Shown here: positions 56,533 to 64,000 of the stretch, piece after piece
Layout: each line of letters begins with the position of its first letter
Numbering within the stretch: position 1 is the first letter of the stretch
Assembly: GCF_007753265.1 (NCBI RefSeq)
Contig: NZ_CP036349.1
Location: 1,025,363 to 1,089,362, forward strand
From: Botrimarina mediterranea
Lineage (GTDB): Bacteria; Planctomycetota; Planctomycetia; Pirellulales; Lacipirellulaceae
Length of the DNA: 64,000 nt
Reading direction: 5' to 3'
Notes under the pieces: model-generated
What the model was told of the DNA's origin: nothing
Databases searched by the model: none
The model's input: the letters and a program-made list of their open reading frames with translations, nothing else
Program-made: the position numbers and the translations under genes

Positions 56533-59500
56533 ATGACACGCATTAACACGAACGTCGGTTCGCTCATCGGTCGGAATAACCTGAACCGTGCGAACGCCAG
56601 CCTGTCGCAATCGCTGACGCGGTTGTCGACCGGTCTGCGTATCAACACCGGCAAGGACGACCCGGCCGGTTTGATCGCGAGCGAGAATCTCCGCAGCGAC
56701 ATCACCTCCATCAAGAAGGCGATCACCAACACCGACCGCGCCAACCAGGTCATCGCCACGGCGGACTCGGCCCTCGGCCAGGTCAGCTCGCTGCTGAATG
56801 ACATCCGCGGCCTGGTGACCGAGTCGGCCAACTCGGGCGCCCTGTCGGACGACCAGATCGCGGCGAACCAGCTGCAGATCGACTCGTCGCTGAAGGCGCT
56901 CAACCGGATCGCCCAGACGACGACGTTCCAGGGCCGCCGCCTGCTCGACGGCTCGCTCGACTTCCAGACCTCGGCCGGCACGGACTTCAGCAAGCTGTCG
57001 GCTCTGCAAATCAACCAAGCCAACCTCGGCGCCGCCGGCGAAGTCAACGTTGACATCAACGTGACCCGCGCCGCGACGAAGGCGTCGGTCGAGATCGGTG
57101 GCATCACCGCCGGCGTCGAAGGCGCCAAGGCCAACGGCTCGCTCAGCTTCACCAGCAGCGCCCCCGGCACCGCCGAGGTTGACTTCGAACTCGCGGGCAG
57201 CGCCGATGTCGCCGGCACTGGCTCGGGCAACTTCACCGTCCAGGATGTCGCCAGCACCTCGGCCACCGGCACCGCTGTTCTCGAGACCCAGGTCACGGGC
57301 ACGCTGAGCATCGAGACCGAAGCCAACGCCGTGTTCGAACTGAACAGCAAGGCGACGGGAGAGCTGTCGATCGGCGGCAACACGATTGACCTCGTGGCAG
57401 CCGACGGCGGTAACGCCGATGGCGCTGACGGCAACGACGCAGCGGTCCTGCAAATCAATTACGGCCAGGGCGCCGACACGTCGTCGTACGACGCTGGGTC
57501 GGGTGTCTTGACGGTCAATGTGCAGGCGCTCGCTAGCGCGGCGACAATCGCCGACGTGGTCACGGCGATCAATGCGGGCACCGACTTCACCGCGGCCTCG
57601 GCCGACGGCGCCAACACGTTCACGGCATCCGAAGGCGACGCCGCGACGTTCGCGCTCGAAGGCGGCGGGCTTGAGTTGACGCTCCAGGCGCTGAACGACG
57701 GCGATGCCGGCGCTGGAACTGGCAATGCGGAGATCTCGGCTATCGAGATCGTCTCGAACGGCGTAAACGGCACCAGCTTCAACACTGGCACCGGTGTCTT
57801 GACCATCACGACCGCGGCGGACTTGACCAGCGCCCCGGCGACGGTTGGCGACATCGTCACAGCGATCAATGCGGGCACCGACTTCAGCGTCGATGCAGCG
57901 GGGTTGACCGCAGGTGAGCTCGCGGCCGAGTTCGACCTCGGCGCCGTCAACGGCACGTTCACTGGCGCCACCGTCGCCGGCGCCCCGACCGTTACCGGCC
58001 AGAACGAGTCGATCAACCTGACGGCTCTGATCGACGGCACCGACGCCAGCGCGATCGATTCGCTGACCATCGCCTTCGGCGGCCCGCTCGGCACCTCGGT
58101 CGCCGGCAACGCCCTGACGGTGAACGTCGGCGGCGCCGACCGCAACGTGACGTTGCAAGAGCTCGTTGACGCCATCAACGCCGGCTCGGACTTCCAGGCC
58201 GACCTCGGCGGCGCCGACGGCTCGGCGACGTTCGACCCGGCCGGCACGGTTCCGGACGACGACCTCAACGCCAACTTCGACCTGAGCCTGACTCCGGATA
58301 GCACGATCGAGCTCACCGCCTCGGCCAGCGGCGCTGCCGCTGGCATCGAGGGCAACTCCGCTGCGACCATCGCCTATTCGTTCGGCGCGGCGACAGCGGG
58401 ATCGGCTTACGACGCCGGGACGAACGTCCTGACCGTCAGCCTGACGCAGGCCGAAGGGACCGCCACGGTTGCGGACTTGGTCTCGGCGATCAATGCCGGC
58501 TCGGACTTCACCGCCGCTGCCGGTGCGGCCAATACCGCGGCAGTGCTCCAAGCGGCCGACGATTCGGCCGCCGGCACGATCGCGCTAGCGGGCGGCGTTG
58601 ACGCCACCACGCGGACCGAGAGCTTCACGTTCAACACGGTCGCCGGCGCTGGAAACGATTTCGACATCACCTTCCAGACCGCTGCTACGGGTTCGATCAC
58701 GGACTTCGATGGCGGAGACTCGACGGTGTTCGGGTTGTCGGGCAGCGCCAGCCAGGGTTACGTCGTGACTCTCGCCAATGACGGCACGACGAACCTGTCG
58801 AACCTCGCCAACGACCTAGCCGCAGCGATCGGAGAACTGGACAGCGTCACGTTCAGCGGCGGCGCGGGCGACATCTTCAACCCCTCGACCGCCCCGGCCG
58901 GCGCCGCTCCTTCGGGAGTGATCAACGTCGCCGGTTCGGACGACGGCACGACGTCAAACCAGACGATCTCGCTGAGCGGTGTTGATGGTGGCGCGGCCGC
59001 CGATGTCACCTTCCAGTTCGGGACGGTGCTCAGCGGTTCGACCAACATCACCGGCGACGCCACCAACGGCTACGTCGTGACGATCGATGATCAGGCCCCC
59101 GTGGCGCTGAGCACGATTGCCTCGGACATCACCGCCGGCATCGACGGCGTTACCGCGACGTTCACCGGCAGCGGTTCGGTCTCCGACCCGAGCGAGCTGA
59201 TCACGACCAACGTCCAGCTGACCGGCGGCACGCCCGAAGGCGACGACGTGATCACAATCACGGCCGACGAGAACGGCGAAGCCGCTAACCGGACGATCGT
59301 CTTCGACGACAGCCAGGACCTCGGCGCCGGGGCGGTCTCGGTCACCGACGACGGCACGACGATCACGATCGCCGTGGACGACGACTCGGACGTCAACCTC
59401 TCGACGATCGTCAGCACGCTGAACTCGCAGCTCGATGGCTTCACGGCCGCGTTGAGCGATGATTCCGCCGGCACCGGCGTCTACAACGGGGGCTCCTCGA

Positions 59501-60405
59501 CCAGCCCGCAGCTCGCCCAGGCCAACAACGGCGCCACGCAGACGGGCGGCATTCTGGCCGACGCGGTCCTCGAGTTGACCGGCGGCACCGGCGCCGAGGT
59601 GCTGAACCTCAAGGCCGGTACGACGATCGACTCGATCGTGGAGCAGATCAACCTGACCCAGGACTCGACCGGCGTCGAGGCCTCGTATACGACGGACGAT
59701 CTGACCGGCGAGTCGACGCTAATCCTCACTTCGACCACCTACGGCTCGAAGGGGGTTGTCGGCCTCGACGTTATCAGCGAGGACGCGGACGGCACGTTCA
59801 AGACCGGCTTGGGCAACGTCAAGACCCTTGAGACGGGCACCGACATCGAGGCCACGGTCAACGGCGTCGCGGCCAATGGCAACGGCAACAAGCTGTCGAT
59901 CAACACCTCGACACTCGAACTTTCGACCACGGTCGAGGCGGGCTTTGAAGGGACGTCGTCGTTCACCATCACCGGTGGCGGCGCCAACTTCCAGCTCGGT
60001 CCGGATGTCGTGACGAACCAGCAGGTCCGTCTGGGCATCGGCAGCGTCAACACGTCCGCCCTCGGTGGCGTGAGCGGCCTGCTGTACCAGCTCGGTCAGG
60101 GCGAGTCGGCCGACCTTGCGACCGACCCGACCAAGGCCGCCGCGATCGTCGAAGAGTCGATCAACCAGGTGACCTCGCTCCGTGGTCGTCTGGGCGCCTT
60201 CCAGCGGACGTCGCTGGAGACGAACAAGAACGCCCTCAACGACACGCTGGCGAACCTGACCGAGGCCGAGAGCTCGATCCGCGACGCCGACTTCGCCGAA
60301 GAGACCGCGAACCTCACCCGTTCGCAGATCCTCGTGCAGTCGGGCACCCGGGTGTTGGGCATCGCCAACCAGAACCCGCAGAACGTTCTGTCGCTCCTCG
60401 GCTAA
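56533..60405 (+). CDS. fliC: Giant flagellin FliC
   Basis: A 1290-residue flagellin; typical ones have 270-500. The N-terminal D0/D1 part (1-170) is fully conserved: TRINTNVGSLIGRNNLNRANASLSQSLTRLSTGLRINTGKDDPAGL. So is the C-terminal part (about 1170-1290), ending NLTRSQILVQSGTRVLGIANQNPQNVLSLLG. The roughly 1000-residue centre is low in aromatic residues and built of repeats. At least four units contain INAGxDF (starting at residues 346, 445, 548 and 653), and three later units have a V-T-I and TxxLxxxLxG pattern. I noticed no cysteine. It should form an unusually thick filament. Confidence 0.95.
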   Translation: MTRINTNVGSLIGRNNLNRANASLSQSLTRLSTGLRINTGKDDPAGLIASENLRSDITSIKKAITNTDRANQVIATADSALGQVSSLLNDIRGLVTESANSGALSDDQIAANQLQIDSSLKALNRIAQTTTFQGRRLLDGSLDFQTSAGTDFSKLSALQINQANLGAAGEVNVDINVTRAATKASVEIGGITAGVEGAKANGSLSFTSSAPGTAEVDFELAGSADVAGTGSGNFTVQDVASTSATGTAVLETQVTGTLSIETEANAVFELNSKATGELSIGGNTIDLVAADGGNADGADGNDAAVLQINYGQGADTSSYDAGSGVLTVNVQALASAATIADVVTAINAGTDFTAASADGANTFTASEGDAATFALEGGGLELTLQALNDGDAGAGTGNAEISAIEIVSNGVNGTSFNTGTGVLTITTAADLTSAPATVGDIVTAINAGTDFSVDAAGLTAGELAAEFDLGAVNGTFTGATVAGAPTVTGQNESINLTALIDGTDASAIDSLTIAFGGPLGTSVAGNALTVNVGGADRNVTLQELVDAINAGSDFQADLGGADGSATFDPAGTVPDDDLNANFDLSLTPDSTIELTASASGAAAGIEGNSAATIAYSFGAATAGSAYDAGTNVLTVSLTQAEGTATVADLVSAINAGSDFTAAAGAANTAAVLQAADDSAAGTIALAGGVDATTRTESFTFNTVAGAGNDFDITFQTAATGSITDFDGGDSTVFGLSGSASQGYVVTLANDGTTNLSNLANDLAAAIGELDSVTFSGGAGDIFNPSTAPAGAAPSGVINVAGSDDGTTSNQTISLSGVDGGAAADVTFQFGTVLSGSTNITGDATNGYVVTIDDQAPVALSTIASDITAGIDGVTATFTGSGSVSDPSELITTNVQLTGGTPEGDDVITITADENGEAANRTIVFDDSQDLGAGAVSVTDDGTTITIAVDDDSDVNLSTIVSTLNSQLDGFTAALSDDSAGTGVYNGGSSTSPQLAQANNGATQTGGILADAVLELTGGTGAEVLNLKAGTTIDSIVEQINLTQDSTGVEASYTTDDLTGESTLILTSTTYGSKGVVGLDVISEDADGTFKTGLGNVKTLETGTDIEATVNGVAANGNGNKLSINTSTLELSTTVEAGFEGTSSFTITGGGANFQLGPDVVTNQQVRLGIGSVNTSALGGVSGLLYQLGQGESADLATDPTKAAAIVEESINQVTSLRGRLGAFQRTSLETNKNALNDTLANLTEAESSIRDADFAEETANLTRSQILVQSGTRVLGIANQNPQNVLSLLG
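57568..58650 (+). repeat. Degenerate tandem repeats in the flagellin variable region
   Basis: Four copies of a unit of 99-105 residues are marked by [TV]xxxxVxAINAG[TS]DF. The marker begins at 57568, 57865, 58174 and 58489. Spacing varies by a few codons, so these are older than the FlgL units. Confidence 0.75.
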
Positions 60406-60455
60406 ACGTCAGCGGCCTCTTACTAAGAGGGAAACGCAGTAGCAGAGTAACAACG

Positions 60456-60495
60456 AGCCGGTCCGACCCCCCCGTGGGTCGGGCCGGCTTTTTTT
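60456..60495 (+). terminator. Strong intrinsic terminator after fliC
   Basis: AGCCGGTCCGACCC pairs with GGGTCGGGCCGGCT (14 bp with one G-T wobble) around a five-base loop, and is followed directly by TTTTTTT. It is the clearest terminator in the window and isolates the flagellin transcript from fliD. Confidence 0.92.
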
Positions 60496-60560
60496 GTTGG
60501 GCCACCCCCCTCATGAGCCGTCGGCGCTAGCCGCGGGCGCCGGCCCCCATCCGCGACCGT

Positions 60561-60626
60561 CTGAGCCGTGGGCGGTAGCCCTCGGTGGACTCCGGGTACC
60601 CGACTTCCACCTCGACCACGGCTCAG
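60561..60626. repeat. Inverted repeat, family G (copy G2, intact)
   Basis: CTGAGCCGTGGGCGG pairs at its outer part with CCACGGCTCAG. The inside contains TAGCCCTCGGTGG and GGGTACCC. It is the uninterrupted form of the repeat that is split at 40223-40433. Confidence 0.8.
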
Positions 60627-60920
60627 ACGCCACGGTTTAGCGAAGCGTGCTCAGAGAGCCGCTGAGAGCCCGTTTCAGGGGTCGGACGCGGGGGCCTGGG
60701 TAAACCCTGAGGCCACCGCTACGAGGGCCCGCAAGGGCCCTTTATGTGGATATGGACGCATGTTCATGGCATCGGCTGGCGGCGGCTGGCCCGTCGCTCC
60801 GCGAACCTCATCGGTGACGGCCGCAATCGACCGGCTAACCCCCGCCTGACTCAAGCGGAAGAGTCTGCCTGACCGATACCGTTGGAGAGAGGCTGCGCCC
60901 CGGGGGTGACCTACCCTTTC

Positions 60921-60937
60921 TGGCGCCGCGGGCGCAA
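60921..60937 (+). promoter_or_regulatory. Weak sigma-54-like site before fliD
   Basis: TGGCGCC, four bases, then GCGCA keeps GG and GC in register and shares TGGCGCCGC with the site before flgF. The predicted transcription start would be only about 14 bases before the ATG, so the call is doubtful. Confidence 0.25.
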
Positions 60938-60960
60938 TCCCTTCCGCCAGCCCCCTACGC

Positions 60961-63900
60961 ATGTCAGCGATTTCCTCCAGCGTCGGATTGATTTCCGGTA
61001 TCCCGATCGAGGATACCGTGAATCAGCTCATGCAGGTCGCCGCCCGGCCGCGGGCGACGCTGCAGAGCCGCACCGATAGCCTGAAGTCGCAGCAGTCCGC
61101 ACTCGACCAGTTGTCGTCGCTGGTCCTCAGCTTGCAGTTCGATACGACGGCGCTCGATCGCCAGAGCATCTACGGCACCCGCACAGCGACCTCCAGCAAC
61201 GCCAACGCCGTCAGCGTCAGCGTCGCCGCCGGCGCGACGCCCGCGGTTGGCTCGTACCAGTTGACGCCCCTGCGGGCGGCGTCGGCGCACCAGATCGTTA
61301 GCGGCAGCCTCGGCGGGCTCGGTTCGGCGCTGGGGACGGGCGAACTCGAGCTGCAGTTCGGCGGACGCGTCAACAAGGGGGTCGCCCTCACCCAAATCAA
61401 CGGCGGGACCGGTTTCCAGGCGGGGTCGATCAAGATCACCGATCGCGCCGGCGAAACCGCGACGATCGACCTCCGCGCGGCGACCTCGATCGACGAAGTC
61501 CTCTACGCAATCAACACCAGCGACGGCGTCGATGTCACCGCGTCGGTCGAAGGGGACCGGCTTGTCCTCACCGACAACACCGGCGAGACCGGGACGCTCC
61601 GCGTCCGTGAGGTCGGCGCCGGCACGACCGCGGCGAGCCTCGGCCTGCTCGGCGCCGGCGCGACGACGGTCGATAGCAAGCTGACGGGCGGCGACATCTT
61701 CGGCCTCTCGAACTCGACGAAGCTCGCATCGCTCAACGACGGCCTCGGCATCGCGGTCAATGAGTCCGAAGACATCGCGGACCTCAAGATCTCGCTCGCC
61801 GACGGCACGATCGCCAGCATCAATCTGTCCAGCGCGGCGTCGCTTGGCGACATCATCTCGGCGGTCAACGATCATGAAGACCTTGCCGGGAAGGTCTCGA
61901 TCAGCATCGCCGGCGACGGCAATCGGATCGTTGTCACGGACCACACCGAAGGGGACGAGACGTTCCTCGTCGAGGGTTCGTCGGCCGACGACCTCGGCAT
62001 CGACTCAGCGGCGGTCGATGGCGTCGTCACCGGCAAGCGGCTCGTCTCGGGCCTGCAGAGCGTCCTGCTCGACGGCCTCAACGGCGGGCAAGGCGTCGAC
62101 GCGGGATCGATCTCGATCACCAACCGCGCCGGCGACCCGTCGGTCGAAGTCGATCTCTCCGCGGCCGAGACGCTCAACGACGTCATCGCGGCGCTCAACA
62201 CGGCCGGCGAGGCGATCGGCGTCGCGGCGCGCGTCAACGACAACGGCACGGGCATCCTGCTCACCGACACAAGCGGGGGCTCGGGCGCGCTCGTGATCGC
62301 CGAGGCAGGCGACACCACAACGGCCGCCGACCTTGGCCTGCTCGGCGAGCAGGCGACCGGGTCGTTCGACACCGGCACGCTCAACCGCCAATCCGTCGGC
62401 CGCCAGACCCAGCTCAGCACGCTCCGCGGCGGGCAGGGCATCTCCCGTGGACAGGTCCGCATCACCGATTCGGATGGAAAGACCTCGACGGTCGACCTCC
62501 GCTTCAACGGCGTCGATAACCCGACGCTTGGCGACGTGATCGACCGTATCAACGCTTCGGCGGTCGAGGTCACCGCGAGCCTCAACGAGGCCGGCGACGG
62601 CATCCTCCTCACCGACGACGCCGGCGGAACGGAGAAGCTCAGCGTCGTCGATTTCGGTAGCGGCACGACCGCCAGTCAGCTGCGTCTGTTGGGCGACTCT
62701 TCAACGACCGACAGCCAAGGCCGCCAGACGATCGACGGCACCGGCCGCCTCAGCATCGACCTGGAGTCGATCGAGTCGTCGGCCGGCGAGACACTGCTGA
62801 CCTCGGTCAACAACGGGTCAGGCGTCCAGCGCGGGATCATGCAGATCACCGATACGAGCGGCGCCTCGGCGACGATCGACCTGTCGGCGGCCGTTACCGT
62901 CCAAGACGTCATCGACGCGATCAACGGCGCCGGCGTGGGCGTCTCGGCGGAGATCAACACGGCCGGCACCGGCATCCAAGTCAACGACACGGCGGACGGC
63001 AGCGGGACGCTGGCGTTCAACGACATCACCGGGTCGTCGGCGGAAGACCTGCGGCTGACCCGCGCCGTCAGCACGACGGCGTCCGGCAAGCAGTCCATCA
63101 ACGGCGTCGGCCTCTTCGAGGACGGGACGCCCATCCAGCTGCTCGCCAAGAAGATCAACGACTTCGGCGGCGGCTTCAACGCGTCGGTCGTGTTCGACGG
63201 CGTTGGGTATCGACTCTCGATCGCCTCGGCGAAGACGGGCGCGGCCAACGAGATCGTCGTCACCAGCTCCGGCTCCAATATGGGGTTCACCGAGTCGAGC
63301 CGGGCCGCGGACGCGGTCGCCAGCTTCGGCCAGGGCGGCGGTGGCGGCGTGACCGTGACCAGCAAAGACGGGGCGTTCAACAACGTCGTCTCCGGCCTCA
63401 ACATCAACGTCAAACAAGCGACCGGCGAGCCGGTGCGCCTCGACGTCGCGCAGAACGACACGCCGCTCAGGAACGCGGTCCAAGACTTCATCACGTCGTA
63501 CAATTCGATCCGTGACGCCCTCGCCGCGGTCACCGACTTCGACCCCGACTCGTTGACCACAGGCATCCTGTTCGGCAGCAACGAGGCCGTCCGGGTCGAC
63601 TCGGAACTGTCGCGGATCGTCTCGGGGAGGTTCACGACCGGTTCGAACTTCACGTCGCTCGAATCGATCGGCGTCAGCCTCGATGACAAAGGGAAGCTCT
63701 CACTCAACCAAGCGAAGTTTGACGAGGCCCTCGCCTCGGACCGCGGCGCGGTGGAGCGGATGTTCCGCGACGACAAGAACGGCGTCGCCGCCAAGTTCAA
63801 GGAAGCGACCGACCGGCTCGCCGGCGACGAGAACTCACTGCTCTCGGCGCGGTCGATCTCGCTCACGAACACCATCGACGCCAACAACGACCGTATCACG

Positions 63901-64000
63901 CGGTTCGACGAGACGCTCACCCGTCAACGCGAGCGCATGCTCACCGAGTTCTATAAACTCGAAGAAGTCATCGCGATGATGCAGGCCAATCTCGACACCG
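60961..64000 (+). CDS. fliD: Giant flagellar filament cap protein FliD (3' end beyond window)
   Basis: At least 1013 residues; usual FliD has 400-700. The N-terminal part MSAISSSVGLISGIPIEDTVNQLMQ followed by RTDSLKSQQSALDQLSSLVLSLQ is typical. The C-terminal part (about 840 on) has AVQDFITSYNSIRDALAAVTDFD, GSNEAVRVDSELSRIV and a final coiled coil with LYxLEE-like EFYKLEEVIAMMQANL, so only a few residues are missing. Five repeats of a module beginning LNGGQGV start at residues 146, 258, 373, 488 and 616. The cap folds flagellin subunits at the filament tip; its large size may match the giant flagellin. Confidence 0.93.
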   Translation, partial: MSAISSSVGLISGIPIEDTVNQLMQVAARPRATLQSRTDSLKSQQSALDQLSSLVLSLQFDTTALDRQSIYGTRTATSSNANAVSVSVAAGATPAVGSYQLTPLRAASAHQIVSGSLGGLGSALGTGELELQFGGRVNKGVALTQINGGTGFQAGSIKITDRAGETATIDLRAATSIDEVLYAINTSDGVDVTASVEGDRLVLTDNTGETGTLRVREVGAGTTAASLGLLGAGATTVDSKLTGGDIFGLSNSTKLASLNDGLGIAVNESEDIADLKISLADGTIASINLSSAASLGDIISAVNDHEDLAGKVSISIAGDGNRIVVTDHTEGDETFLVEGSSADDLGIDSAAVDGVVTGKRLVSGLQSVLLDGLNGGQGVDAGSISITNRAGDPSVEVDLSAAETLNDVIAALNTAGEAIGVAARVNDNGTGILLTDTSGGSGALVIAEAGDTTTAADLGLLGEQATGSFDTGTLNRQSVGRQTQLSTLRGGQGISRGQVRITDSDGKTSTVDLRFNGVDNPTLGDVIDRINASAVEVTASLNEAGDGILLTDDAGGTEKLSVVDFGSGTTASQLRLLGDSSTTDSQGRQTIDGTGRLSIDLESIESSAGETLLTSVNNGSGVQRGIMQITDTSGASATIDLSAAVTVQDVIDAINGAGVGVSAEINTAGTGIQVNDTADGSGTLAFNDITGSSAEDLRLTRAVSTTASGKQSINGVGLFEDGTPIQLLAKKINDFGGGFNASVVFDGVGYRLSIASAKTGAANEIVVTSSGSNMGFTESSRAADAVASFGQGGGGGVTVTSKDGAFNNVVSGLNINVKQATGEPVRLDVAQNDTPLRNAVQDFITSYNSIRDALAAVTDFDPDSLTTGILFGSNEAVRVDSELSRIVSGRFTTGSNFTSLESIGVSLDDKGKLSLNQAKFDEALASDRGAVERMFRDDKNGVAAKFKEATDRLAGDENSLLSARSISLTNTIDANNDRITRFDETLTRQRERMLTEFYKLEEVIAMMQANLDT

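Larger units (their letters stand above)
60406..60960. other. Gap between fliC and fliD
   Basis: This 555-base gap holds the fliC terminator (60456-60495), repeat G2 (60561-60626) and a small hairpin (AGGGCCC and GGGCCCT near 60722-60740). A weak -24/-12-like site lies at its end (60921-60937). Short open frames here look non-coding. Confidence 0.6.

Noticed and set aside
56524-58551. 675-codon open frame antisense to fliC
   Set aside because: It mirrors the flagellin codons, is rich in Arg and Gly-Ala without domain structure, and overlaps a clear flagellin.

Overview
The window is about 64 kb of GC-rich bacterial chromosome. A dockerin-like segment followed by a PEP-CTERM tail on a surface beta-helix protein, several short planctomycete-type proteins, duplicated groEL genes and very large flagellar filament proteins suggest a motile planctomycete of the Pirellulales, possibly Lacipirellulaceae. 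That placement is inferred from protein style; no rRNA or other phylogenetic marker was compared.

Layout. 1-8.6 kb: the start of pyrG (minus, runs off the left edge), a secreted T5SS/PEP-CTERM-type repeat protein, a membrane fatty-acid desaturase and a large secreted TPR protein. 9-15 kb: a chaperone block of groEL1, groES, groEL2, dnaJ and grpE, with a sigma-54-like promoter in front of groEL1. 15-33 kb: mixed housekeeping and small genes, namely an FmdB zinc ribbon, yacG, a membrane protein, a PII protein followed by a receiver-like protein, a secreted zinc metalloprotease, an APH-like kinase, a DsbD-type reductase, a Uma2 nuclease, an M41-like peptidase, purM, a glgX-type debranching enzyme, cobL, a TPR protein, two paralogous membrane proteins and a MOSC protein. 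33-43 kb: trpC, fumC, a second TPR protein, a Y-family polymerase, a GlcG/HbpS protein, an LptF/G permease, comF, a DUF502 protein and hemC.

43.5-64 kb is one co-directional flagellar locus: flgF, flgG, flgA, flgH, flgI, flgJ (rod-binding part only), flgN, flgK, flgL, fliW, csrA, fliC and fliD. It covers the distal rod, the P and L rings, the hook-filament junction, the filament, the cap and the FliW-CsrA switch. Three axial proteins are greatly enlarged: FlgL (1215 aa), FliC (1290 aa) and FliD (at least 1013 aa). They carry internal repeats. FlgL has 321-bp tandem units of identical length, and FlgL and FliD appear to share another module of about 112-128 aa.

The most unusual feature of the DNA is the content of the gaps. 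Many intergenic spaces carry a long inverted repeat of about 60-250 bp belonging to one of roughly ten families. Some are nested inside others. One is split by a 133-bp element with terminal inverted repeats. Some supply a stop codon or end just before a start codon. A 25-nt stretch of one family is also read as protein inside trpC. This looks like a set of small, probably non-autonomous mobile palindromes whose mobilising enzyme is not in the window.
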